This document shows positions 1 to 6,588 of a stretch of 64,000 nucleotides of DNA, in pieces. Below the pieces are notes generated by a model. The model did no database searches and was not told the origin of the DNA. It was given only the letters and a program-made list of their open reading frames with translations. The DNA lies in the NCBI RefSeq assembly GCF_001719045.1, contig NZ_CP015423.1, forward strand, positions 806,001 through 870,000, in the 5' to 3' direction. This stretch comes from Paenibacillus polymyxa (GTDB lineage: Bacteria; Bacillota; Bacilli; Paenibacillales; Paenibacillaceae). The translations under genes and the position numbers were made by a program. How positions within the stretch are numbered: the first letter of the stretch is position 1; each line of letters opens with the position of its first letter.

Positions 1-419
1 ATCTCATATCGTTGTTTGGCCGCAGCTATAGTCAACAACTTGTCCGGATCGTGTGGACGCTCGTAGCTACCGACGTGACTCAACATCCAACTTTCAGACG
101 TCCAATACGGATACTCCAGCCACCACAGATAACGTACCGGCTTAGCCGCCTTAATTGTGATATTTCGCCTTGGTTTAACCTGTCGTTGCTTCCGCCGTTG
201 CGCAGTTTTTTGCATCGTCTTACACGTCGGCCCGCAAACCTTTGCGTTCCCCGGTCTTGTGACGTCTCTAAACGGATATCCGCAGACAACACACCATTTA
301 ACACGTGGGTCCTCAAACGGTCCGATCATTACGGTATGTATAATAGAAGCGGCCTCCTTTCGTGTCAGCCCTTCCGTTAATGACTTTGCGTACTCGACTG
401 CACCTTCTCCCGGTTCCAT
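1..419 (-). CDS. Phage-type zinc-ribbon-like protein, cut by window edge
   Basis: An open frame runs from an ATG at 419 to the left edge of the window, so the C-terminus is missing; at least 139 codons are visible. The start has a good ribosome site (AGGAGGG about 9 bases upstream). Around residues 43-63 there is a paired-cysteine pattern, WCVVCGYPF followed by VCGPTCK, which suggests a small zinc ribbon, and then a strongly basic stretch (KTAQRRKQRQVKPRR) that could bind nucleic acid. The C-terminal visible part is rich in Trp and Tyr. I do not recognise the family. It is the leftmost of a run of leftward genes with the same tight spacing and phage-like style. The other frames here are shadows. 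Confidence 0.6.
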   Translation of the reverse strand, partial: MEPGEGAVEYAKSLTEGLTRKEAASIIHTVMIGPFEDPRVKWCVVCGYPFRDVTRPGNAKVCGPTCKTMQKTAQRRKQRQVKPRRNITIKAAKPVRYLWWLEYPYWTSESWMLSHVGSYERPHDPDKLLTIAAAKQRYE

Positions 420-486
420 GGCGTACCGCCCTCCTGTAAAATAATTGAGCGGCAGCCCACAACGGAGCCGCCGCATTTAATGTTAT

Positions 487-786
487 TCATCTTTCCGAAA
501 CAAGGTAGAGACCGCTTTCCCTTAGCCGTTGGTCTTCCGCCTCATACGCTGCGTATACCGCCTCCTCATAGTCACCGTACTTCCGGAGGAGTTCAGTAAC
601 CAAACGTATTCCTTCAGGCGTGTTACGAATATCGATCGCGATTTTGCCGGAACGTAGCGGGCGTATCGACACACCTGCATTTCTGCTTTGGGATAAGATA
701 TCAGACAGGACGGTATCGCTTGCGTAGCCTGTATAGATATACACCGTTGTTTTTCCGTCTTTGCGTTGTTTGATGTTCATAAACAT
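487..786 (-). CDS. Hypothetical phage-element protein, 99 aa
   Basis: The frame encodes 99 residues, starting MFMNIKQRKDGKTTVYIYTG; a second Met at codon 3 is an alternative start. A GGGAG ribosome site lies about 10 bases upstream of the first ATG. The composition is a normal soluble alpha/beta mix with a charged C-terminal helix (DYEEAVYAAYEAEDQRLRES). No catalytic motif or membrane segment is visible and I do not recognise it. It sits 67 bases upstream of the zinc-ribbon-like gene in the same direction, so the two are probably co-transcribed. Confidence 0.55.
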   Translation of the reverse strand: MFMNIKQRKDGKTTVYIYTGYASDTVLSDILSQSRNAGVSIRPLRSGKIAIDIRNTPEGIRLVTELLRKYGDYEEAVYAAYEAEDQRLRESGLYLVSER

Positions 787-1452
787 AATAAAATCGCTCC
801 CTTTTCGTTTGGTTTATATGCAATGCGGTCTCCCGCGGTCTACCTAGTTAACCGAATGTGCGGCGCCGTTATGCACACTTACACTACGTTTGTTTCCGGC
901 GGAATGAGTTTCACACAGTTGAGCGTAATGTTTTTCCGTCTTATACTTATACCGACGACGCTTTTCGCGTTTTCGCACACTTTACGAAAATTCTCCGCCG
1001 TCACTTACTTCAACGCCGTCAAACAGCTCGTGACACACTTTTGCGGAAATTTATTTTCAGACTCACTTACTACAACGTATATCGAGTACCGTTTCGCACA
1101 CCCGATACTGTATTGTCTACAGCGAACTTTGACTCCGGCACAGATTCTCGTGAAATTTTTTCCTCGTAATATATAAGGACACGAAATCACCAGAGTTGGA
1201 CCGATCGCACACGCAAGTTGTGTCTAAATCGTGAATAAATAACTTTTTCCGCAACAAAATGGAACCTATGTTCTTATCCTTCGTATTACTGGATATAACA
1301 AGCAGACGACCGGTGCCTGAACCGGATTTACCGGCCGATCGTCCGAGGATGAAAAATTTATGTGAACTACGCCTGCCTGACGGATATTGCCGTATCCGGA
1401 CGTAGGAATTATTGAAGCTGGCCGGTAGTTGGGACGTTGGCGCGTCCTTTCG
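787..1452. other. Stretch without a confident gene; short overlapping frames and hairpins
   Basis: About 660 bases separate two leftward genes. On the minus strand there are several short open frames in different phases. The longest is 111 codons without a stop (1120-1452), directly after the TAG that ends the upstream gene and in the same frame, but it lacks a good start codon. The DNA from about 1330 to 1400 contains inverted repeats, such as CGGATA/TATCCG around 1381-1398 and paired GACGA-CCGG / CCGG-TCGTC arms around 1304-1345, so a structured leader or small RNA is also possible. I cannot decide between these. Confidence 0.4.
879..1004 (-). CDS. Possible 41-aa small protein (tentative)
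   Basis: A GTG at 1004 opens a 41-codon frame beginning VTAENFRKVCENAKSVVG and ending at a TAA at 879. It lies in the same reading frame as, and directly after, the stop of another short open frame (1005-1190). Composition looks protein-like, but a second frame overlapping it (GTG RKREKRRRYKYKT...) looks equally plausible, so the choice is uncertain. No family is recognised. Confidence 0.25.
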   Translation of the reverse strand: MTAENFRKVCENAKSVVGISIRRKNITLNCVKLIPPETNVV

Positions 1453-2004
1453 CTACCGACCGAAGTTTACCGAGCAATTGGCGTTACTCAGCGATTGTTC
1501 CCTCCGATTGGCGTCGGAAAGTACAGATTTGAAACGTTTAGCCGCCAATGTTGGCGCAAGGGCAGCCCGGATAATAGGTAATACACGCGCGTCTCCTCCC
1601 CATTGAATGCCCGAAATGATTGGCGTCATTTCGAACAAACGCAGGTTCATCGGAGAACCTGAAATGGAAACTCTCCGACCATATGATGTGAGAACGTCTT
1701 GCGTCAACCATTCGATGACATCACGGCCTTGCAGTTTGGTAACGATCTCCGGTATGACTACAGCCGGATCTCGTGTGACGCTGGTTGCGAGTCTAACGCT
1801 AGACGTGTTTCGGTTTTCGATATAAAACCGATTGACGCCCGTCTGGTATATCCGCTCAACCTTCGATAGATAGACGGTTCCCTCCAGTACAAAAGCGGCG
1901 TATCCCGGTTTGACGAGGAAGCCCTCGCTCATGTCGTAATCGAGGTCATCGTCTTCCCATACGTGCAAAATAATGATCTTTTCGAGAACAGCGATACCAT
2001 TCAT
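1453..2004 (-). CDS. Hypothetical phage-element protein, about 183 aa
   Basis: The ATG at 2004 is preferred because a GGAGACG ribosome site lies 10 bases before it; a TTG two codons earlier (2010) overlaps the stop of the preceding gene and is the alternative. The protein starts MNGIAVLEKIIILHVWEDDD and has an acidic N-terminus (DDDLDYDM), a central beta-rich part and a basic C-terminus. No known domain is recognised. It is coupled by overlap to the 66-aa gene upstream. Its stop is TAG, and the same frame then stays open for 111 further codons, which raises the question of a premature stop or read-through. Confidence 0.55.
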   Translation of the reverse strand: MNGIAVLEKIIILHVWEDDDLDYDMSEGFLVKPGYAAFVLEGTVYLSKVERIYQTGVNRFYIENRNTSSVRLATSVTRDPAVVIPEIVTKLQGRDVIEWLTQDVLTSYGRRVSISGSPMNLRLFEMTPIISGIQWGGDARVLPIIRAALAPTLAAKRFKSVLSDANRREQSLSNANCSVNFGR

Positions 2005-2006
2005 AC

Positions 2007-2207
2007 TCAAACGTCTCCATTCGGAAATACGTTGTTAAACGCTGTATCTAGTTCTTTTAACGTCTCAATTCGTTCGGAATCGGTGAAGTGCGGACTCCCT
2101 AATACGTTGCCGACCGCGAGAACATAGAACCGAAACGCGATCATTAACGCCTCGCCCGTAGTTTCGGAACCCAGCCGATAATCCGTGAAAATTTCCAAGT
2201 AAGACAT
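2007..2207 (-). CDS. Hypothetical small protein, 66 aa
   Basis: The frame starts MSYLEIFTDYRLGSETTGEA at an ATG with a GAGAGGTG ribosome site. It is short, soluble and mildly acidic, with an amphipathic central helix (RFYVLAVGNVLG). Its stop overlaps the possible TTG start of the next gene, which indicates translational coupling within a leftward phage-like operon. I do not recognise the family. Confidence 0.5.
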   Translation of the reverse strand: MSYLEIFTDYRLGSETTGEALMIAFRFYVLAVGNVLGSPHFTDSERIETLKELDTAFNNVFPNGDV

Positions 2208-2300
2208 TACGTCAACACCTCTCGCGCTATCAACACGACAGCGTAAATAAACCTAAGAATTGCGACAATACGTTTGCGATTCTTACGCGATAGTACGGTG

Positions 2301-2789
2301 TTACGCGTAGTTAATAAATTGCTTACTGCGTTCAATCTGGACGCCTCCCTTCCCGACAATGAATCCGAGTTCCTTCATAACGTCCATTGACAGCGTTAAG
2401 CTACCGAGCGGCGACCGCCGACTGACTCCCGTTAATTTCCAAAAAGCTCGCGGCTGTATTACGAGTTCCTCACGTGTACCGACGTACCGAACTATGTAGT
2501 TGCCCGTGATCGGATCGAGTACGTAGCGAACTTGAGCAGGAGTAACTAGTGGGCGTACAACACGGAAGACTTCGCGCTTCATTTCTGCGTCCAATTCAAA
2601 GCCGAGTTCGACGAGTTGTGCCGGAGTTGTTTCGACTGTATCACCGTAGAGAAACGGATTAGCTTGCGGTATAATAGAAAAGAATAATTCCGATGTAACG
2701 CGGAGTTCTTGACGAGTGCGGCCACTTCCGACCGTGATGATGACGTTACTATCGCGACGATTACGGATGAAACCTAACGTTATTGCCAT
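2301..2789 (-). CDS. Hypothetical phage-element protein, 162 aa
   Basis: The ATG at 2789 (MAITLGFIRNRRDSNVIITV) is chosen because GGAGGCG lies 8 bases upstream; an upstream start at 2804 would overlap that site. The product is a beta-rich soluble protein with no signal peptide or membrane segment. A repeated layout of short strands (VRYVLDPITGNYIVRYVGTREEL) suggests a small beta barrel or sandwich, but this is only an impression. It is the first leftward gene after the divergent promoter region at 2.8-2.98 kb, so its expression may be tied to the HTH regulator encoded on the other side. Confidence 0.55.
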   Translation of the reverse strand: MAITLGFIRNRRDSNVIITVGSGRTRQELRVTSELFFSIIPQANPFLYGDTVETTPAQLVELGFELDAEMKREVFRVVRPLVTPAQVRYVLDPITGNYIVRYVGTREELVIQPRAFWKLTGVSRRSPLGSLTLSMDVMKELGFIVGKGGVQIERSKQFINYA

Positions 2790-2876
2790 ATGATTCGCCT
2801 CCAAGCGGGATTATAGGATGAATTGCGGGCGTAGCTTCGGAACAGTACGATGTTGCTCGGGAGAAGGATGAAACTT

Positions 2877-2951
2877 TATATTAACTCAATACGTTAATAA
2901 CCTGATACGATAATAACCCGTAGAGTTAATATAGTCAACCCCTTTTATAAT
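2877..2951. promoter_or_regulatory. Divergent control region with inverted and direct repeats (candidate HTH operator)
   Basis: An 11-base inverted repeat (TATATTAACTC at 2877-2887 and GAGTTAATATA at 2923-2933) encloses two near-identical direct repeats, ATACGTTAATAACC (2889-2902) and ATACGATAATAACC (2905-2918), offset by 16 bases, about one and a half helical turns. The right arm overlaps a weak -35 (GAGTTA, 2923-2928) that is 17 bases from a TATAAT at 2946-2951, just before the HTH gene. The layout fits autoregulation by the small XRE protein; this is inference. Confidence 0.55.
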
Positions 2952-2982
2952 AAAATAAAATTAATAACAAGGAGGGTCGCGA

Positions 2983-3222
2983 ATGATTCGTTTTACACTT
3001 GAAGAGATGCTCAAGAAAAGAGAAATGAGTATGTATGCACTGTCTAAAAGCTCAGGCATCCGTCCAAATACCATAAGCCAGTGGGTAACAAACGAGGGCG
3101 TTGACGTAAAGTCTGTAACTATCGAGACTCTTGATAGAGTTTGCTCCGTATTAGACTGTCAACCGGGGGATTTGATTAAATACATACCTCAGAATGGCGA
3201 AGAATTTACTAATCAAAATTAA
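2983..3222 (+). CDS. Small XRE/Cro-type HTH regulator
   Basis: This 79-residue protein is almost entirely a Cro/CI helix-turn-helix domain: residues 3-68 contain MLKKREMSMYALSKSSG-IRPNTISQW and the closing helix TLDRVCSVLDCQPGDLIKYI, typical of short Gram-positive XRE regulators of the YozG/Cro type. There is a strong ribosome site (AAGGAGGG) 7 bases before the ATG. It probably represses its own promoter, which carries the repeats at 2877-2933. The next gene starts 33 bases after its stop, in the same direction, so the two form a bicistronic unit. The pair is noticeably more AT-rich than the flanking phage-like genes, which suggests separate acquisition. It may act as antitoxin or immunity regulator for its partner. 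Confidence 0.85.
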   Translation: MIRFTLEEMLKKREMSMYALSKSSGIRPNTISQWVTNEGVDVKSVTIETLDRVCSVLDCQPGDLIKYIPQNGEEFTNQN

Positions 3223-3255
3223 ATTTTCTTATAAACTTATGAAAGAAGGTAACAC

Positions 3256-4095
3256 ATGCCCTGTGATTTCATTCAGTATTATGTATTTGCTTCGAACATT
3301 AAGTTACACGAAGAAACAGCAGTTTCTGTGCCAAACTCAGTTGTCAAAGAAATTAGGTTAGCTCCCCGTAACGACGAAAATTCAAACAACGAAGCTACTA
3401 CCACTATCCTAATACGTTGTCTTTTTAATTCCATTTCAGATAGGTTAGTCGCTGAAGTTGAAGCAAAGAAAGTTATTGCAATTTTACTTGGTAAATTATC
3501 ATACACTCACACTAATGCAATTTTTAGCGACCCTTTCTTCTCATACATGTATTCTAACGGCCAGGTAACTACAACCTCAGAACTTCAATCATCATTGACA
3601 GTAAGGGGAAGATTGGACATTACAAAAATTAAAAATATTGCACTTGAGGAAGATCATATTTTCCTTTTTAGGTCAGCTCATTCAATAAATAACGATTCAT
3701 TAAGACTGACAATGTTGTATGGCCTATTTGAAAAGATTGTCGATACAAAGTTATCAACCCCCGGAAATAAACATGCACAACACACAGTTGATCTAATCAT
3801 TTATTTCTGGCAAAAACAAAGAGGGGTTTCAACTTTATGGAAAAAGTCTTCTAAACCAAATGCCAAGCATCCCGAAACTATATACACTTGGTTAAGAAAC
3901 CAGATTGGGCATTCGCAAGCAGATGGTTACAAGTATAATATCCATCCACAAATAAGTGATCACATTACGGAATTTGTTGATCTTGTTAAAAAATCAATGG
4001 CTGATTACGAATTAATAAATGAAGCATTTTATGAAGAAGTGGCTGCTTTGTATCAACAAGAAAAATCACAGATAATCGCCTCACTCCAAATTTAA
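3256..4095 (+). CDS. HEPN-like protein, candidate RNase/toxin paired with HTH gene
   Basis: The 279-residue product has no signal peptide or membrane segment. Near residues 213-222 it carries WLRNQIGHSQ, which fits the R-N-x3-H signature of HEPN ribonuclease domains, preceded by helices (LRLTMLYGLFEKIV, VDLIIYFWQKQRG) that would complete the four-helix bundle. The N-terminal 120 residues look beta-rich and are not recognised; weak resemblance to MauJ-like proteins is possible. HEPN proteins often act as toxins or antiviral RNases, so a defence or addiction role together with the upstream HTH gene is a reasonable inference, not shown. Codon use is AT-rich compared with the surrounding element. 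Translation could start at the ATG at 3256, preceded by GAAAGAAGG. Confidence 0.6.
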   Translation: MPCDFIQYYVFASNIKLHEETAVSVPNSVVKEIRLAPRNDENSNNEATTTILIRCLFNSISDRLVAEVEAKKVIAILLGKLSYTHTNAIFSDPFFSYMYSNGQVTTTSELQSSLTVRGRLDITKIKNIALEEDHIFLFRSAHSINNDSLRLTMLYGLFEKIVDTKLSTPGNKHAQHTVDLIIYFWQKQRGVSTLWKKSSKPNAKHPETIYTWLRNQIGHSQADGYKYNIHPQISDHITEFVDLVKKSMADYELINEAFYEEVAALYQQEKSQIIASLQI

Positions 4096-4458
4096 ATAAC
4101 TTATCGCAGCTCAGACGCAGCCTACCGAAGCGCCTTTTTTTACGCCTCTCCCCCGCCAAATCAAGCACGTAGATAATAGGCGGGGGGTGTTCGATAGGTT
4201 GTCGAGTAAAGACGCTAATTAAACATTAAATTTACGGAGAAAGAGAGCAATAAGATGGAACAACTAGCGGAGGCATGTACGGAGAAAGCGCTATGTTAAA
4301 CATAGAATCAATACTTTAAAAGCCTGCAATTCTCTACGTTTAGGACACGGGCTTTTAACGTTAAATTAGGCGTTTATAGCGCTATCCTTGCGTGAGTATT
4401 CAGAGCGGAGTTACGGCGCTTATTTGCGGTGAAAATACGCTATATGTACTGTCTTTTA
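4096..4458. other. Gap after HEPN-like gene with two hairpins
   Basis: No convincing gene lies here. A strong stem (CCCCCGCC at 4150-4157 with GGCGGGGG at 4179-4186) lacks a T run. A second one (TAAAAGCCTG at 4317-4326 with CGGGCTTTTA at 4348-4357) could end rightward transcription. A 14-codon frame (ATG at 4255, MEQLAEACTEKALC) has a weak purine-rich leader and is too short to support. Confidence 0.4.
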
Positions 4459-4710
4459 TCAATGCATAGGTGCAATAAATCCCATCAATGTTCCTATTAA
4501 ACCGCAAGCGACCGATAGCGCCATGATTACGACGCCCTGAACGTCCTTGCCAGACTTTTTCGTCAGATATCCGAACACAACGCCAGCGGCTCCGATAAGC
4601 AACGGGAAGAACACCAGCGATACCACAACGCAAATCCATCCGAAGATAGGATAGGCGCTTGGTTGCGTTTTCTTTCGTTCAAACCGCGCCTCGAACTTAT
4701 CGCTTTCCAC
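4459..4710 (-). CDS. Small two-helix membrane protein (DUF4190-like)
   Basis: The GTG at 4710 is preferred because GGAGGG lies 6-7 bases upstream; the ATG at 4731 lacks a ribosome site. The 83-residue product has a charged N-terminus followed by two hydrophobic segments, IFGWICVVVSLVFFPLLIGAAGVVFGYL and VVIMALSVACGLIGTLMGF, separated by a short basic loop (TKKSGKDVQ). This arrangement resembles the DUF4190 family of small bacterial membrane proteins, whose function is unknown. It belongs to the cargo of the integrated element. Confidence 0.5.
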   Translation of the reverse strand: MESDKFEARFERKKTQPSAYPIFGWICVVVSLVFFPLLIGAAGVVFGYLTKKSGKDVQGVVIMALSVACGLIGTLMGFIAPMH

Positions 4711-4848
4711 CGTATCCCTCCGCCATCTCACATTTACCTAAATAATACCATCGGACTAGGCCACTGTCACTACAGTTACACGAAAAATAACAACAAACCC
4801 CCTGTTACATAAATTTTTCCGTATTATATAGACAAAATAATATTATTA

Positions 4849-5002
4849 TTGTTTACAGTCAATGCTTAGTGTATAATGAAATAAAAATGTAACGCATTAC
4901 AAAAAAGAAAAGGCCGCTAATATCGCAAGACATAGCGCGGCCCTATTTAGGTATTACTTATAGAAAATAGCCGACCATCCGTCCAAAGATAACGGCTATT
5001 TT
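4849..5002 (+). ncRNA. Candidate antisense RNA to the type I toxin
   Basis: A good sigma-A-like promoter (TTGTTT at 4849-4854, 17-base spacer, TATAAT at 4872-4877) points rightward into the 3' end of the toxin gene, with no open frame behind it. The predicted RNA, starting near 4885, would hold a GGCCGC/GCGGCC stem (4912-4942) and end at the AAAATAGCCG/CGGCTATTTT hairpin (4964-5002), thereby overlapping the toxin message tail. This is the layout of txpA/RatA-type modules. The RNA itself is inferred. Confidence 0.45.
4964..5002. terminator. Hairpin shared by toxin mRNA and antisense RNA
   Basis: A perfect 10-base stem, AAAATAGCCG (4964-4973) and CGGCTATTTT (4993-5002), overlaps the toxin stop codon. 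Each strand ends the stem in A/T-rich sequence, so it may work in both directions. Confidence 0.6.
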
Positions 5003-5070
5003 CCGCGTCTTATTACAATGACGGGAGCAGCAAACATTATCATCAAAGACAATGATTCATATACAGTCAT
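4996..5070 (-). CDS. Type I toxin, putative holin-like (24 aa)
   Basis: A 24-codon gene starts at an ATG preceded by a near-perfect ribosome site (AGGAGGTGA). The peptide begins MTVYESLSLMIMF, the hallmark start of the Gram-positive putative holin-like toxins (Hol_Tox family, related to BsrE/TxpA-type peptides); its hydrophobic core is followed by a basic tail (IRRGK). A promoter (TTGTAT 5142-5147, 17 bases, TATAAT 5119-5124) lies upstream. The ribosome site sits in a small AGCGG/CCGCT hairpin, as is common for such toxins. The peptide is shorter than many relatives, so it may be truncated at its C-terminus. Its expected action, insertion in the cell's own membrane and control by antisense RNA, is known for the family. 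Confidence 0.7.
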   Translation of the reverse strand: MTVYESLSLMIMFAAPVIVIRRGK

Positions 5071-5118
5071 AGCGGTCACCTCCTGGGTAGCCGCTTTTTG
5101 CTATGCCTTGCTGGCTTA

Positions 5119-5147
5119 ATTATACAACCCTCCCCTCTTTTATACAA
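5119..5147 (-). promoter_or_regulatory. Promoter of the small toxin gene
   Basis: Reading leftward, TTGTAT (5147-5142) and TATAAT (5124-5119) are separated by 17 bases. The start point would give a leader of about 40 bases before the toxin ribosome site. Confidence 0.55.
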
Positions 5148-5203
5148 TCGTAATTTGCTACCCGCTACATCCAAGAGTAGTAGTACGTTGTCACTAAAAG
5201 AAA

Positions 5204-5238
5204 AACGGACCCACCTACGCAACATAAATGAGTCCGTT
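5204..5238 (-). terminator. Terminator after the HicB-like gene
   Basis: The arms AACGGAC (5204-5210) and GTCCGTT (5232-5238) form a stem. Read leftward it is followed by TTTTTCTTTT. It separates the integrase/HicB unit from the toxin promoter. Confidence 0.6.
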
Positions 5239-5248
5239 GTTCTCTCTG

Positions 5249-5521
5249 CTACTTCGGCATCCATACGTCAATCAACACGACGGACTGGTTCGCCTCTGTT
5301 ACGACGCTTACCAAGCGTGAGGCTTCCGGAATATCGTCGCCATCCGCTTCCATTCCGTAGAGATGCAGCGCAAGGCAGTCCTTCGCCATATATAGCGCTT
5401 CTTCGTCTGTGTCGCCGCAAGTGTAGGCGCCAGGTAAGTCCGGGAAGCTGACCGAAATGCCATCGTCTGATCCTTCGCCTGGGTAATCGAATATAGCGGG
5501 GTATACGTATCGGTTTTTCAT
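5249..5521 (-). CDS. HicB-like antitoxin-family protein, no HicA beside it
   Basis: The 90-residue product begins MKNRYVYPAIFDYPGEGSD and continues with ISVSFPDLPGAYTCGDTDEEALYMAKDCLALHL, the classic partially degraded RNase H-like fold of HicB antitoxins (FPDLPG...G.T.EEA). Here the usual C-terminal DNA-binding part is very short. No gene for a HicA toxin (a small dsRBD-like protein) is found on either side. It starts 15 bases after the stop of the integrase, with AGGAGGCG in front, so it is probably translated from the integrase message. It may be a solitary antitoxin, for example against a host or phage HicA, or have been recruited to another task. Confidence 0.7.
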   Translation of the reverse strand: MKNRYVYPAIFDYPGEGSDDGISVSFPDLPGAYTCGDTDEEALYMAKDCLALHLYGMEADGDDIPEASRLVSVVTEANQSVVLIDVWMPK

Positions 5522-5536
5522 AAGTGACGCCTCCTA

Positions 5537-6487
5537 CTAATCGCTAAGAATCGAATTTACCGGTGAATATTTCGTATGCTGTACGGAGATATCCGGCTGG
5601 TACATCTCTGCGTAGAGTTTCACCATCTCCAACGTCTTATGGCCCATGATCGACATAAGCGAAACAATATCACCGCCGTTCATTAAGTAATTGCGCGCAA
5701 ACGTATACCGCAGCGAATGGCAGGATACGCGAACTCCCTTGATATTCGCCAGTTTGCCGTAATCGCTTATCTGCTCCTGTACATAGCGTCGTCTAAGCGG
5801 CTGACCCTCCGCATTCACGAAGAAAATATCGTGTTCCTGCTCTCCACGCATCTCCTGATATTCACGTAATCGAAGCGCTAACGTCTCGCTGAATGGCACA
5901 ACGCGTTCCGTGCGGCCCTTCCCGTAAATTTGAATCACTTGCTCCTGCCAGTAAACGTCATGGACACGAAAGGTCAACGCCTCCTCCAAGCGTACCCCAG
6001 TATCCAAGAGAACGAGTAGGAAGACGTAGGTGCGAAAGCCGGCTATCGTACCTCTATCAGGCGCGTCCAATAACGCAACAACCTGTTCGCGACTTAGCGT
6101 GCGATTAATGCGCTTTTCTTCAACGAGCTTATCAATCGGTTCCATTGGGTTTTCATTTAAGTAGCCCGAGCTATGCAAGTGATTAAAGAACGCGCGCAGA
6201 CCTCTAATATATTTGTTGACTGTAGACGCTTTATTACCTATGTCTAATCTTCGTTGTATAAATTCGTATACGTCCTCTGTAATTACGTCTATAGGACGCG
6301 ATACGTCATTTTCGGCTAGGAACTCTTTGAACTTACTCAAGGTCTGAAAGTAAAAATCATGCGTATTCTCAGTCAAATTCTTCAGTTTTCTTGATTGAAG
6401 GAATCCAGTTATAGCTTCATCCATCTCCAATAGTTCCTTGTTCTGCTTTTGTTCAATGATTTTCTTTCTCTTCTCTTTGTAGTCCAT
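5537..6487 (-). CDS. Tyrosine recombinase/integrase (intact)
   Basis: The start at ATG 6487 is chosen because GAGGAG lies 8 bases upstream; a TTG at 6493 is too close to that site. The roughly 316-residue product has an N-terminal SAM-like arm-binding domain (residues about 25-110, ending in AFFNHLHSSGYLNENPME) and a C-terminal catalytic domain. The catalytic set is visible: Arg in DTGVRLEEAL, Lys in GKGRTERVV, His and Arg in CHSLRYTFAR, His in GHKTLEMVKLYAEM, where the Tyr is the nucleophile. It should integrate or excise the element, or resolve it like XerC/D. The HicB-like gene follows it directly. It is the second of two recombinase genes in a row and the only intact one. Confidence 0.88.
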   Translation of the reverse strand: MDYKEKRKKIIEQKQNKELLEMDEAITGFLQSRKLKNLTENTHDFYFQTLSKFKEFLAENDVSRPIDVITEDVYEFIQRRLDIGNKASTVNKYIRGLRAFFNHLHSSGYLNENPMEPIDKLVEEKRINRTLSREQVVALLDAPDRGTIAGFRTYVFLLVLLDTGVRLEEALTFRVHDVYWQEQVIQIYGKGRTERVVPFSETLALRLREYQEMRGEQEHDIFFVNAEGQPLRRRYVQEQISDYGKLANIKGVRVSCHSLRYTFARNYLMNGGDIVSLMSIMGHKTLEMVKLYAEMYQPDISVQHTKYSPVNSILSD

Positions 6488-6547
6488 GTCCAAACTCCTC
6501 TCCTATTATTAAGAGAAAGTTTAAACCATAAACTCAGCGGATACAAA

Positions 6548-6575
6548 AACGCCCATCTCCGAAGAGATGAGCGTT
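6548..6575 (-). terminator. Terminator between the two integrase genes
   Basis: A 12-base stem with one mismatch and loop CGAA (AACGCCCATCTC / GAGATGAGCGTT) lies just after the stop of the frameshifted integrase; read leftward it is followed by TTTTTG. It would reduce read-through into the intact integrase gene. Confidence 0.6.
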
Positions 6576-6588
6576 ACGCACATATGTT

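Noticed and set aside
766..1176. 136-codon plus-strand frame in the phage-like gap
   Set aside because: No ribosome site, phenylalanine-rich composition and opposite direction to all local genes; looks like a shadow of purine-rich minus-strand sequence.
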